From assembly GCF_902686445.1 (NCBI RefSeq), contig NC_062214.1, positions 57,819,177-57,883,176 on the forward strand: a DNA stretch of 64,000 nt. The letters run 5' to 3'. The stretch is from Sciurus carolinensis (Eukaryota; Chordata; Mammalia; Rodentia; Sciuridae). Every line of letters begins with the position of its first letter. Position 1 is the first letter of the stretch. Positions 12,660 through 24,469 of the stretch are shown piece by piece. Below the pieces are notes generated by a model. The model ran no database searches and had not been told where the DNA came from. It saw only the letters and a list, made by a program, of their open reading frames with translations. The translations under genes were made by a program, and so were the position numbers.

Positions 12660-12985
12660 ACAAGAAAGGAGAGAGCAGGGAGAAAGGGAGGGGACAGGCT
12701 GATTAGTGGGTACTAAGTTACAGTTAAATAGCAGAAATAAGCTCTGCTATACTATTACACAGTAGGGTAACTGTACATAACAATAATGTACTGTGTTTAC
12801 AAAAAGCTAGAAGATAGAATTTTGAATATTTTTATCATAAAAAATGATAACTGAAGAAAGAGATACCTTTGTCCAGATTTAAACATTATACAATGTATAC
12901 ATGTATTAAAACATGGCATGATACCCATGAATACCCATCATCTTTAAGTTTTATTTATCAGTTAAATTTTTAAAAAAGGAAAGAA
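12660..12985 (+). mobile_element. L1MA-type 3' UTR, old
   Basis: Follows the older L1 3' UTR pattern: 'taagttacagttaaatag', a 'cacagtagggtaactgtaca' block, 'caaaaagctagaagatagaa', 'ttatacaatgtatacatgta' and a final A-rich tail. More diverged than the neighbouring squirrel-type tail. Placement in the L1MA/L1MB range is from memory of motifs. Confidence 0.7.
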
Positions 12986-12999
12986 GGGAATAATTAGGG

Positions 13000-13453
13000 A
13001 GGAGCAAATAGGATATTCTCTCATAAACAGTGACTTGTTTCTGAAAGGACTGAAGGAAAGAAGAAAGGCAGGTAGGAAGGAAAGATAGTCATTATTTAAG
13101 AAACGGTAAGTGATTATTGCAATATTCTGGTCCATTAATTTAGCAAATATACTGTCCTTCATCTAATCATGTACCCCTTGGTCCAAAAATGCACTCACTA
13201 AACATGGAACCCCATATAATTATTCCTCTTCAAGTAACAAATAACAAAAGGCTTGGGCCACTGACTCTTCTTTCCTGCCCCCCAACCCACCCCCACCAAA
13301 TGTAGTTCCTAATATATCTGTTCTTTGGAGTGTAGGTTAAGGCTGTCATTCTTAGCCCATTAAATCTTTTTTTCATTTCTGTGACTATTTCAATGAAATT
13401 GAAACTAGTGCATAAAAAGAGACTAGAAATTGTAATAGAGAGTTTACATATCT

Positions 13454-13488
<35 letters not shown>

Positions 13489-14525
13489 TTTTCAAAGTCT
13501 CTAATTATTGACCTTTTGTTTTTCTCCAAACAGGACTCTAAAAACATAATAATTACTACAGTTATCATAAGTGGATATTTGTTGCTCACCTTAAGTTTTT
13601 AGAGGTGTTTCACATCTGGGACAATGGGACAAAATGGGTTAATGTCAGTTATAGATCTACATCTCTGTCTAATCAGTAGAGAGGCACAGGGAGCTTTTCT
13701 ACCTGGCCTCTGGCCCCTGGAAGGGGGCAGAATTCAATGAGAAAAAGCGCTGAGTTACTGAGCTCTTGCACTCTCCAGAGAGCATGGGTTGGGGTGGGTG
13801 GTGACAGCAAGGGAAGAATCCTCCCTGCCTCTCCTATCACCACATCATTCAAACTAAGCTCATTACCTGGGGAAGTGCCTGAAAACTTCCTTTGTACTAG
13901 ATAAAAGATGAATGACCTTGTCCTACAAACCTGGATAGATTAAGACACATTTCAGAAACACATCTGTTTTGCTTCAGCACGCAGAATACCACAAACCCAC
14001 AGGCTACACATGCTGGTTCCAGTGAGACTGGGAAGATGGATAAGCAGAAAATCAGCAAAATTGAAATAGATAAGTGGGGAACAGCACGCTGAGCTGATGG
14101 AATACCCACTGCACAATCTGTGGCCTCATTTAGCCTTTGGTCCCCATCCTGGCACTGCTGCAGACAAACAGATTAGTGGAGGTTCTAGAACATCCGCCTA
14201 TGGTACATTAACTCCTACTGAGATGGGCCACTGGGACAGGCATGCGATTTACAGAATGGCATAAGGTGGAAGTTAATTTATTCCATATATAGAATAATTT
14301 GAACCAAAGTAATAAAGTGCTTCCTAGTAAAGATCATTACAGAACAACTTAGATATGTGAGGGTCACTTGTAAATAGAATCTCAGACATTTAATGTTGAA
14401 TGTGAATCACTAAAATTTTGGGACCTGTGATGAAAATGTGTTTATTCTCTGACAGGATTTTTACCAATATTTGTGCAATCCTGTGTGGACACACCGTGTG
14501 ATGATAAATAGATAAATTGACCTTA
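13000..14525. other. Unassigned DNA with a GT microsatellite
   Basis: No repeat recognised except the dinucleotide run at 13456-13486. Frames here are short and shaped by simple repeat. Confidence 0.45.
13456..13486. repeat. (GT)n microsatellite
   Basis: About 15 uninterrupted GT units. Confidence 0.97.
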
Positions 14526-14529
14526 TTAT

Positions 14530-15067
14530 TTCTATTTAATCTTAAATAGAGACTCCCAAAATATATCAATAAACAAATAAAAAGATGAGCAATTTCACTT
14601 ATAAAAATATTTAAATGAAAGCATGAGACAAATTTTTACCTACCAGACTGACAAACATTCAACAATGCAAGGGAGGCTGCAGGAAATGGGGCTACTCTCA
14701 CACTGACCATTGTGACTTGAGGGGTGATTTAGCAAAATTTAACAAAATGTAACATGTCCATACTCTGTACCAGCAATGTCACTGCCTAATACACATAATA
14801 CAGTTACACTAGAAGCAGGATGCCAATAAATGTTTCCACCAGCATTATTTTTCGAATAATAAAAACTGCAACAGAAACACAGACTTAAATACAAAACAAC
14901 CCAAAGGTGCATTAGTGGGAACTCATTATAAATGAGGGTCTAACCATTAGACAGAATACTGTACAGCTGTTAAAAGCAACAAGATAGTTCTGTGTGTGTG
15001 CTGCCAAAGAGAAATTATTGTTCAATGGAAAATACAAACAGCATGTATGGTATGACTCCTTTTCATA
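14530..15067 (+). mobile_element. Ancient L1M/HAL1-like LINE fragment
   Basis: Degraded LINE sequence in consensus order: 'accagactgacaaacattca', 'gaggctgcaggaaatggggc', 'taccagcaatgtcactgcct', 'aacaacccaaaggtgcatta', and a 'catgtatggtatgactcctt' end. No reading frame survives. It is interrupted on the right by a Tigger-type element. Confidence 0.6.
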
Positions 15068-15405
15068 CTATAGATTGAGCATCTCTTATATGAAATGTCT
15101 GGGACCAGTAGAGCTTTGGATTTCAGATTCTTTTGGATCTTGAAACATTTACATATACATAGTGAGATATCCTGAGGAGGGAACCCAAATCTAAACGTGA
15201 AATTCATTGACATTTCTTATTCATCAATATTTACATTCATATACACCTAATGCACATAGACTGAAGATAATTTTATGCTTATAATATTTTAATGCACTGT
15301 AATTTTGAGTATGACATGAGATCAGGGGTGGAACTTTCCACTTATGTCATCATCTTAGCACTCCAAAAAGTTCAGATTTTGCTGAATTACAGATTAACAG
15401 ATTAA
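15068..15405 (+). mobile_element. TcMar-Tigger-type non-autonomous DNA transposon
   Basis: Begins with a terminal repeat like CAGTTGAGCATC ('tagattgagcatctcttata'), followed by 'aaatgtctgggaccagtaga', 'tttggatttcagattctttt', 'agtgagatatcctgaggagg' and 'caggggtggaactttccact'. These are conserved blocks of a mammalian Tigger/MER-type element. The right terminal repeat is badly decayed, so the end is approximate. There is no transposase frame. Confidence 0.65.
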
Positions 15406-16124
15406 TGATTCTGAATTTGTTACAATAACTATACACATGACCAAGAGTTATTTGACTGAAATGATTTTCCTGGGAAGACCTCAAAGGAATATTAAAAATT
15501 TTTACTTTTGGAGAGAAACTAGTTTCATGTCTTTTATGCTTGCACACATTTTACCCATTTTGTAATTTTTAAATTTTTTTTTATATTTTCTGTATTTTAT
15601 TTTTATCTCACATTTAAACTGTCTCACTGCATGTATTACTTTAATCTACAAATTATCCTCTGTATAATTCTGTATACAATGGAGAGGTGGGCCACTATTA
15701 TTTTAATATATATTTTGACAAACTATTTAATAGATATTATTTTAGGTAGGAAAATGCTTCCATGTTCCCCTTGCATAAACATGGTTTCTAAGGGAAAGCA
15801 GGGAGAAATTGTGATGTGGACGTGGAACCCGTGCTATCCTGTAAGGGGAGGATAACGCACTCCTCCTATAGTTGCAGGCTGGGTAGGCTGTGAGGTAATA
15901 AAGCTGAGACATCGGCAGGATCACACCACTTGGCTTCCCATTTCCATTACGATAATGAATATGCCACTTAATTGCTGAGTTCCTGAACACTGAGTTTTCC
16001 TGTGATATCATCTACTCCATGAAAGGTAAAAAGTATCAGAAAGTGATCTATGATTGCAAAAATTTAGGTCACCATGTAATAAGATCTCTTAAATTTTTTT
16101 CCATAAAGAATTTACCAGCACTTG
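15406..16124. other. Unassigned AT-rich DNA
   Basis: Nothing recognised. The open frames of 65-89 codons lack any supporting signal. Confidence 0.4.
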
Positions 16125-16130
16125 TTGATA

Positions 16131-16177
16131 TATATGTATTTGTAGATATAATATATACATATCTACAAATATATATG
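16131..16177. repeat. AT-rich inverted repeat (hairpin 1)
   Basis: A perfect 13-bp inverted pair lies at 16137-16149 and 16159-16171 (tatttgtagatat and its complement), separated by 9 nt. It extends outward with mostly paired AT bases and two G-T positions to 16131/16177. Confidence 0.85.
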
Positions 16178-16184
16178 CATACAT

Positions 16185-16255
16185 AAACACTTGCAACCTC
16201 ATATATATATGATGTGCGTGTGTGTGTTTGTGTAGTTGTGAGGTTGCAAGTGTTT
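16185..16255. repeat. Inverted repeat (hairpin 2)
   Basis: A perfect 17-bp inverted pair lies at 16185-16201 (aaacacttgcaacctca) and 16239-16255. The 37-nt loop is made of AT and TG simple repeats. It lies 8 bp beyond hairpin 1. Confidence 0.9.
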
Positions 16256-16309
16256 CTCCAGTGGAATGAAGGCTTCAGGAGGTCAATGTCATATTAGTTT
16301 TCTTTTCCA

Positions 16310-16720
16310 TTTTATCAACAATACAAAACACAGTGGCTGGCATAAAGTACACTAAAGAGAAGACAAGATTTGTTCACAAACATTCAATAAATACTTCCTG
16401 CCTTACCAAATATTTGTTTGGTGCCTGTTTCATGTTGGGCCTCCCCCTGGGGATATAATGTCAATCAGACTGACATGGTTCCCTGCTAGGGCCGAGGTGC
16501 ACATTTAGGGGAATTACAATACGGGGTGATAAGTCTGGGCCTGGTATATATGCAAGGTATGGGCTGATCAAGGGTGAAATTCTAAGACAAGTGATGCTTA
16601 TACTGAGACCATGAAAACAACTAGGACTTGGTCAGAATTACAAAGAAGGGTTAGGCAGGAACAACAGAAAGTTAATGGATCAGAGGCAAGAGAGACTAAG
16701 CCATGTTCGAGGAATTAAAA
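16310..16720 (+). mobile_element. Ancient mammalian repeat, family unresolved
   Basis: A series 'caaacattcaataaatactt', 'tttggtgcctgtttcatgtt', 'ctggggatataatgtcaatc', 'gacatggttccctgct', then a purine-rich stretch with 'agaagggttaggcaggaac'. The same series in weaker form occurs at 63.3 and 55.1 kb. Confidence 0.45.
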
Positions 16721-17549
16721 TCATTTCAGTATGAAAGGGGTTTACAAAACAACGGTCCCAAATAATTCAGTTAGAATGTGCAAAAGAATTCAATCTCATC
16801 TTTATACTAGGATGGAATGTAGTCAGGTGTATTCAGAAAGCTATCTTTGGCTACAGTGTAGTGAATAAACTTCAGGAAAAAGAGAAAAAAGTGAAGAGGT
16901 AGCTCTTATTGGGATGAAATTGTGAATGAGAGGAGAAACTATAGCCCCAAAAGGGACCAAATGGATTACTGTCCTGCACTACTTTGGCCTGTTAGCACAA
17001 CATCAAAGAATGAAACTCTAATTAAAAAAGAAAAGAAGCATCAGAGTATCTTGGAGAGAAGGAAGGAGATATATTCTGGTGTCCATGGGACCATAGGTCT
17101 CTTGTCCCAAATCTATAAATGACTGCTGGCATGAAACCAAGTGCCTGGAGTTCTCCAGGTATCTTGAGAAAGATGAGCTCCATGGAGCTTGCCGTGTTAA
17201 ACAAACATTTCCACTCCACCCAAATGAAAGGTGAACTGTCTGAGTGACCGTTCTGGCCCGGTCCTAGGCAAGGCACTTTTTTCATTAGGTCTCAGTTTCC
17301 ACATAGATAAAATACAGGGTACAGAATTAAATTTCTGAAATCTGACATGTACTCCTAATATTTTAAAATGCTAAGACCTCTGTGCCATCTCACCCTGGCC
17401 AAAATTTTAGTCCAAAATTCTGATTCTTACACAAGGTCCAGAAATCTGAGCAATAGCTCCCACTAGTCCAAGTTTTCTTTTTTCTTTTTTTTTTGGCAGC
17501 GGGGGGGATTTTACTAGTGTCCTTCCCTGTGGAATATAAGCATGTTAGA
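16721..17549. other. Unassigned DNA
   Basis: No element recognised. It contains a short pyrimidine tract and G run at 17475-17510. Confidence 0.4.
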
Positions 17550-17780
17550 AAAAAAAATGGACTGTGGGGTCAGATAGCCCTAAAAAATATATGCTTCACT
17601 TAATATTTTCCAAAGCTGTATGAGCCCAGAGATGCTCACTTGAACTTAGAGCCTGGACATGTCCATCTTTAAAATAGGAATAATGATGCCTCTATTGAGA
17701 AGCTGATACATTTAGAAAGATGTGACACAATGCCCAACACATAGTAAGACCTTAATAGATAGCAGTTACTGTTATCAAAA
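17550..17780 (+). mobile_element. MIR SINE
   Basis: Diverged MIR with 'ctgtggggtcagatagccct' (head), 'ctttaaaataggaataatga' (core), and 'caatgcccaacacatagtaa' then 'gaccttaatagatagcagtt' (tail). Confidence 0.8.
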
Positions 17781-19190
17781 TGATCCCTACAAGTTTCTTA
17801 GTAGCCTGGCATTGTTCTTTGAATGAGACATGCCCCCACCTTCAATTCCATGGAAGTATTATCATGATACACGCATAACAAATGGACCAGAGAGTCACCC
17901 ATAGGCCTATGTAAAGAGAGACTCCATGGACTTGTCTTTACTCAGTGGTCCTCCTGGCCCCACCAATGGTTTCACACAAAGACCAACAGCAGAATAGAGT
18001 CACTCTGCAGATCAATGGGAGTTTGCAAAATGATATCAATCTGTGTCTAGCATTGAATTCACACCAAAAATTTGTGAGTTAAAGACAAAGTCAAGCAACC
18101 CATCTGTCAAAACTATATATGAACTCAATCCTAGAAATGAACAGCCAGTGAGGCATCTTTTGAAGGTGTAATTCTTCTCCTAGATTAGTCCTAGGACTTA
18201 GCATCAGAGTAGGCTGAAGAGACGGGGCAGTGGGGAACTGACCTATTTTTAACCCTTCTTCCCTCTGGTGGTGAATGTCTCCCATCTCGTCTTAGTCTAA
18301 TGTTGATCTATAGAGAAAGGTACCTCTGCCCTTTGCTTTCAGAATTGATGGTCTTGAACTCCATTGCTATTGCCCCAGTTCCCTGAAAGTTCCCTTGATT
18401 TATTCCCTTTGTATTAGAACACCATATCTGCTCATTATCTAGGAAGGTCACTGGGAGGGAGATATTTCTTTGAGCTTCAATAGCAGATCATTTGGCCTTT
18501 TTTCATATCTCCCTTGGCACCACAGGAGCTCTGTGAGAATGGGGGAGGCTGGAACAAACAATAAAAGCAAATTTATTCCTAAGCAGAAAGCACAATGCAA
18601 GGCTCTAACAGAATGTATAAATATGCAAGGCAGGCTCATCAGCTAGAGTCCTGGGTTTCTATTTCAACTTTTCTTTCCAAAGGTAATTATTCCTGTCAAT
18701 AGGAAGTCCTGTCTTAACTAAGGTGGCTGGAGGCCATGTGTCATTGGAAATGTAAGTTTTAGGCTAGACATAAACCTCCCACTCCATTTAGTTCCCAGCA
18801 GGGAAGTAGATGCAACTAACATTTTGAAGGGTATAGTTTGTTAAAAATTAGTTCTAAAAAACATTGTTCTAAAGTATTGTTCTACAACGAACTATTATCA
18901 AGAAAATTATGATTTATTTGATCTCTCAATTGCACTTTCTAACTCACATATATATTATCTATATTATCTTGCCTTTTCTTTTTATCAAAACTGAAGTGTG
19001 TGTGGCTGTGTGTGTGTCGGGGGGTGTAATTGTATACACTAGTAGGTCCATGTTAGGCAGATAAAACTAGAAGTGGTTACATGACAACAGCCAACATTTC
19101 CAACCCCTAACTATTCTAACATTGGTATAATGTCTGCCAGAATCTCCTGGATATCTTTCAGGAACAAACTACTTCAGAATTCCCTTGGGA
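17781..19190. other. Unassigned DNA
   Basis: No gene or repeat recognised over 1.4 kb. Confidence 0.4.
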
Positions 19191-19203
19191 GCCTATTTTA
19201 AAA

Positions 19204-19718
19204 AAATATTAATTATTTTTTCTAACTAGTTATACATGACAGTAGAATGCATTTATGTAATTTGATAAATCATACATAAATGGAGTATAATTTCTCATTC
19301 TTCTGATTGTACATGTTGTAGGATCACATTGGTCATGCAGTCATATATGTACATGAGGCAATAATGTCTATTTCATTCTACTATCCTTCCTACCCCTGTA
19401 TCCCTTCCCCTCTCTGCACTCCCCTTCTATCTAATCTAAGATAACTATAACTCTTCTCTTCCCTAGCAGCCTCTAGCCCCACCTTATTGTGAAATAGCAT
19501 CTGCATATCAGAGAAAACATTTGACCTTTGGTTTTTTGGGTTTGGCTTATTTCGCTTAGCATGATATTCTCCAACTCCATCCACTTACCCACAAATACCA
19601 TAAACTATGGAACCTACATAGGTGTCCTTCAACAGATGAATGGATAAAGAAAATGTAGTGTATATATATATAAATATATATAAATGTATATGTACACGCG
19701 CACACACGTACATACATA
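19204..19718 (-). mobile_element. 5'-inverted (twin-primed) L1
   Basis: The left part (19204 to about 19597) is the reverse complement of an L1 3' UTR plus the end of ORF2: reversed A-tail, 'ctagttatacatgacagtag', then 'ttatttcgcttagcatgata' and 'ccaactccatccactt'. The right part (from about 19605) is in the opposite direction: 'ggtgtccttcaacagatgaa', 'tggataaagaaaatgtag', then an AT/AC repeat. A diverged target-site duplication brackets the whole (cctattttaaaa at 19192-19203; cctatttaaaa at 19719-19729). It fits a minus-strand L1 whose 5' segment was inverted on insertion. The 3' UTR subtype differs from that at 45.4 and 48.0 kb. Confidence 0.82.
19655..19718. repeat. Impure TA/CA/TACA simple repeat
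   Basis: TA-rich, then CG/CA-containing, then (TACA)n sequence. It occupies the position where intact L1 ORF2 copies read 'tatatatacacaatgg', so it probably grew from that motif. Confidence 0.75.
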
Positions 19719-19729
19719 CCTATTTAAAA

Positions 19730-20135
19730 CAGATTTGTTGGACCCACACTAGCCATCTTGAACCAGGCACTTTGACAACAGAACCTGGGATTCTGTGCTT
19801 TTAACCCACTCCTGTAATAGAGACCCATTAGGATATTGGATAAGAACTTCCCAGGGTGTGTGGAGGTGGAAAGCCAAAACACCATGGGTCACAGCCTTTC
19901 CTTAATCTCACCACCTGACTCTAGGGGGCGCTCTCCTGCCTCCCAAGGTGAGAAACAGGCCAGATAGTATTGAGAACCTGTAAGGCTAAAGGGACACTGG
20001 AGTAGATTTGCAGGAAGATAATGTTCCTGGGAACCTAGGGGAGTTGTAGCCTTGATGATCCTGTTTAGCCTCCTCTGGTTCCCCTAGAACTTCAATCAGA
20101 GAGGCACTCTTCCTTCCTTTCATTACAACAAATTT
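19730..20135. other. Unassigned DNA
   Basis: Flanking DNA of the L1 insertion with no family recognised. Confidence 0.4.
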
Positions 20136-20139
20136 GACC

Positions 20140-20225
20140 CAAGAATAATTGCAACTTACATAACCCACTTAAATGGGTGAATTTTATGATATGTAAATTA
20201 TACCTTAATAAAGTTAAAATAAATG
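20140..20225 (+). mobile_element. Old L1 3' terminus
   Basis: Carries 'aaatgggtgaattttatgat', then 'atgtaaattataccttaata' and 'aagtt', the widely shared ending of some L1M 3' UTRs, followed by an A-rich tail. Confidence 0.55.
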
Positions 20226-21470
20226 AAAAATTTCCGTTTTTTTTTTTAAAAATAATGTAACTTGAGTATTTGGATAAGCTAAAATGTCCAAGACTTTAAT
20301 ATTCTATATCAAAAAGTTCTTTGGGGCTCTTCGAAATGCTGATAATGACTGAGTCTTACTTTATGTACTGCTTAAGACTAGGTGTTAGAAAATAAAATAA
20401 AAATATTTTAAACAAGTTGTATATGCTATTATTACCCCCACGGCATCTATGAAATTTATCCATAAAACAAGCGTCAAAGTATGTTGATTTTTCAGTTTGG
20501 TTTCCTCATTATTTTCTTAACAAAGCTACCTGTAGGCTTCTGACTCTTTCCAACACAGAATTTAATTTGGTGACTAACAGACCAAAGCAGAGAGAGCAGC
20601 AGGGACCATTTAATCTACATAAAGAGACTTGTATTTACTGTGGTTTTGTCTAGCAAAGGAATGAAGAGAGCAAGAGAGGAAAGGGCTTCTTCCTGTGGCA
20701 CCGCTAACTACAAGATTGTCCCTCTCTGTAGCAAAATTGGCAAACCCCTGGGAAAGCCACAGTGCAGAGTGACTTCTAGGGAGGGGACTGGAGAGGCAGG
20801 GACCATGACAGAACCTAGGGGCAAGCAGAAAGAAGAAGACAGGGATAGGTGTTTCCCCTTCACTCCCTGCATCCTGATCAGATTATGTGATACCCCATGC
20901 CAGGAGAACAACAAACTTAAAAAAAAAAAAAAAAAGCTTTGTACAGTTAATAAGGATAAAATCAGATTATCAGAGTAACAACTTTTGGCTTTTGCAAAAG
21001 CATGGGTAGAGCAGGGTCTATTCACTCGTGTCATTTATTACTTTACAAGGACTCCACAAAAGCAGAGAGCACAGTTTCATCTGCAACTAATTTTAATCAA
21101 TCTTCTCCAAGGTGTCTGGAAAGGCCATGCAGCCTGATTCCATTTGCAGGGTCTCATAAAAAGTACAAAATGGAACTCCTCAAGGAAAGAAGCTCTGACA
21201 CAGATGGTGCTTTGCAGTTTGGGTCACTTCTCTTTATTTCTGCCCAATAAAAAGAATGCTCATATCATCAGTGAGCATAGGTGGCTCGCTGCCTCACTGC
21301 TGACTCCAAGTCACTGCCAGCCCTTCAGTCCTCCTTTCTGTTCAAAAAGGACTAGTCTTTCCTTTCATCATATTTAGTCTGACATGGGTTATATATCTCC
21401 CATAGTTTAAAAAATGTCTCAGTGGACAAGAAGCATTAATATGGACTTCTATCTAAAGAAGATTGGAGGA
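20226..21470. other. Unassigned DNA with a poly-A tract
   Basis: A 17-nt A run at 20919-20935 is not preceded by any gene-like or SINE-like sequence that I recognise. The 112-codon (20640-20978) and 108-codon frames across it are read partly through the homopolymer, as Lys or Phe runs. Confidence 0.4.
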
Positions 21471-21474
21471 CATC

Positions 21475-21675
21475 CACTCTGTGCCAGGCACTGTACTAGG
21501 TATATTGCATTAATCCTCAAAACAATTTTTTCATGTGTGCACTGTCCCTCTATGTATCAGATGATATAGCCAAAGCAAGAGGAAGTGAAATAAAACACCC
21601 ACTAGCAGATAGCAAGGTTAAATTTGAAACTTGAGCCTAGGTTTCTTTTCCGTCAAGCAGTGATGTTTCAAAATT
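21475..21675 (-). mobile_element. MIR SINE
   Basis: Reverse MIR: 'tgtgccaggcactgtactag', 'attaatcctcaaaaca', then degraded 'aagaggaagtgaaataaaac' and 'cttgagcctagg'. Confidence 0.75.
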
Positions 21676-21679
21676 CAAT

Positions 21680-23179
21680 AAAGAACCCAATTCTTTTCCT
21701 GAAGGTCACTTAGAACAGTATATAAGATTTCTTTCACATTGTTGTTTGATTGCCTGCTGATGTAACAGAAATGTGATGTCTTATCATAGTTCAAAATTTA
21801 AACATTGTCCCTGCCATCATAGTCAACAATTCATTATCCTTTTTTATTGACATATTCAGGACTCTTTGTAACCATTCATCATCTACTTGAAGTTCAAAGC
21901 CATGCCCCACCTGGCTGAATTGTTCCTTTTTAACTTTTCCTGAGACCTGTTCACTCCAGCTAGGCGATTCTCTCCACACTCTAAATGCTTCTGCCCTTTG
22001 TTTTCCCCAGCCTGGCACTACGTATTGTACCAATGATAGTGTCTCTTTTCTTGCATGTTGAGGAATTTTTGTTCCTACTAACATAGAGCTTTGCCTTCAG
22101 GATCTGTAACAAAATGTCCCCCATACTATGAGACCCTGCCCCTTAGCATAACTGACAGGTCACGGTGAGTCCAACCTCAGGAGGGAACATCGATAGCCTG
22201 GTTATTGGAAAAGATAGGATTCTTCCCACATAAATGAGTTTCATCAAGGGAGGAGGAGCTGCCATTTGAACAGGGTCCCAGGAAAGATAAAGAATAAGCA
22301 GTCTGGGTGCTGTCTGTCCTCTGAAAGGAGGTTGGGCAGGCAAACTTCAGGGTCTGTAATTTTCAGTGTGACCTCTGAAGGCTAGAGGTGGGGCCACATC
22401 TGGATCCTGAGGCAGTCCAGTTCTTAACCCACCTAAAACTATATTGCATCTCCTTTCCTAACTAGAACTCACCAAAAAATTACCTCATTCCTGCATTAAA
22501 ACCTGATTTGCACTTGGGATACTTTAAGTCAATTCCTCATCTTTGTGAGTAAAATGATCTTGCATGGAAAACTTTATCTTGACCCAACCTGTCTAACCGG
22601 TTTCTTGTGAAGCCATTTCTGAATTGATGCAGATTCTCTATCTACTATTTACCTAAAAGCACTTGTAATTTGTATACCATAATTCCCACCCAACTTCACA
22701 GTGATCAATTGTTTTATATTTCCTTCTTAGGTACCTCATTCGACAGAAATCTTAATGTCGTGGGTGATTCTGGATCAACTTGAATCTTCTTGAGTGGTGT
22801 CAGAGCCCCTGAACTTATTCCTTCCATCAAACCCGTGGACAGTTGTTTGGGGTTTGCCTTGCAAGAATTTTATACTAAGAATCATAGAATTTAAAATAAA
22901 TGTATTAACCTCTCAAATTCACAAATGCAGAAGCTCAGAGCAGTCAGTGGTCACCCAGATAATAGGATTCAACATGAGCTCTCACATCTGGAAGGTCTCT
23001 GGTTAATCCCAGTGTGGAGGATCTGGACAGAATTTTATTCTTTAGACTCTATAATCAAAAGGACAAAATTATCCAGCTTTTCACTGGTAGAGGACCATAT
23101 GGTCCATAGTGGATGAAACCCACTGACTGGGTTTCTATTATCTAAATGATTGAGGCTCTAGCCTGGGCACTTTCATTCC
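21680..23179. other. Unassigned DNA
   Basis: No gene or repeat recognised over 1.5 kb. Short overlapping frames only. Confidence 0.4.
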
Positions 23180-23203
23180 TTTTTTTTTTTTTTTTTTTTT
23201 TTT
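23180..23203. repeat. Poly-T tract
   Basis: A 24-nt uninterrupted T run. No retroposed body is recognisable to its right, so it is recorded only as a homopolymer. Confidence 0.9.
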
Positions 23204-23585
23204 CTTTTAAAAAAGCCTCTTTAAAGTTAGGTTATTTTTATAGCTATAGAACTCCTGGAAGAGTAAACAGGAGGCAAATGTATCAGGCTTGAAAGGTGGA
23301 AGGGGTTATTTAAGAGTGTTATCAGAACTAGCCAGCTGCAAACACACACAGTATCAGAAAACCATAAACCCTTCCCTTCATAGCAGGACTCAATTATTCA
23401 TTAGGCCACCCTGCTGCAGGGGGAGGGTATTTATAAAACTAGCGTCACAAAACCCTTGAAGTGTTCAGCCCTCCCTGCCATCCTGCTGTATAGATGAGCA
23501 GTTTGAGGGGTGATAATTATCTCTCCATCCTCCCTTTTCACAAATGCATTAGAGATTTGAAAGTGATCATGATAAAAATAACAAT
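23204..23585. other. Unassigned, not obviously repetitive
   Basis: Moderate complexity DNA free of recognised repeats, with an A/T-rich TATTTATAA-like block near 23430 and a GC-richer centre. No reading frame. Possibly conserved non-coding DNA, but nothing here proves it. Confidence 0.3.
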
Positions 23586-23589
23586 GACA

Positions 23590-23710
23590 ATGGCTATCAT
23601 TTCTTGACACTTTCCAAGTGTCAGACTATAGTTAACTGGCTCATGAGACGTGGTATAGTAAACTAGTGGCACAGGTGGGATTTGAACCCAGGTCTTTTGG
23701 AGATGTAAAT
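23590..23710 (-). mobile_element. MIR SINE
   Basis: Reverse MIR 5' half: 'agtggcacaggtgggatttg' then 'aacccaggtctttt', preceded by a weak 'ttccaagtgtcag' block. Confidence 0.7.
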
Positions 23711-24224
23711 TATGATTTCTTTCACCTGTTACTCTGACATTTCTAATCTCTCATTCCCAGCAGACATGAACCTTGACTCATCCTGTGGGAAAACATAAAG
23801 GTAGGGAGGGATGGCTTTATGGTCAAATGATCTGCCTACACACAGCTTCTACCTGTTGGAGCTTCAAAATATACAGGCTCTGAGAAGGCCCATGGTAGAG
23901 ATACTTCTTTTTCTTATTTAACTCTGATTTCACAAATTCATTTGATTTCAAAACCCCATTCCCTGCCCTATAAGAAGATATTCTCTTTTCAGGGGCATAT
24001 CCTGGAGAATGATGCATGATGTATGGAAGAGCCTGAATATAAAAATGGGGTTCAATTTTCCCTTATGATAAGCTATGAAAAAGGCAGAGCAATAGATGGA
24101 GGAATCCCTTACCTTTCAAAACCCTTGCTGATGCTCAGTTGACTCCTTCTCCCAGTCTTATTCTCTCTGATCTATTCTGCAACATGGCCTCTGCAGCTCT
24201 ATGTTCCTTCCTATCTGTATGGTG

Positions 24225-24465
24225 TGGTTGTAGAAGGAACACCAGGCTTGAGTCTCACTCATGTTCTCACAAACTGAGATATCACAGAGCTTTTAGGACC
24301 TCAGTATTCTCATGTTTGAAGTACTAATTTTTTAAAAAAATGATGATACTTTATAGGGATATTGAGATAGTTAGAAATACCATGTTTAAAGGAGTTGGAA
24401 TAAGTCACCCTAATGCTGTCATTGTTCAAGTTCAAGTTCAAGATAACAAAGGTGACTCTTCTGCT
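24225..24465 (+). mobile_element. MIR fragment (diverged)
   Basis: Weak MIR order: 'caccaggcttgagtctcact', 'gacctcagtattctcatgtt', then 'tttatagggatattgagata'. Confidence 0.45.
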
Positions 24466-24469
24466 CTTC

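Noticed and set aside
13230..13602. Open frames of 119 and 73 codons on opposite strands
   Set aside because: Both pass through the GT microsatellite (Thr-His or Val-Cys repeats), which keeps them open artificially.
17475..17510. Degraded reversed ID-type SINE tail (T run followed by a G-rich stretch)
   Set aside because: The following bases do not match the ID consensus beyond a few positions.
20640..20978. Processed pseudogene ending in the A run at 20919-20935
   Set aside because: No recognisable parent coding sequence, AATAAA signal or flanking duplication was visible.
23180..23203. Reversed poly-A tail of a minus-strand retroposed copy
   Set aside because: The sequence to the right matches no SINE, LINE or gene that I recognise, and I see no target duplication.
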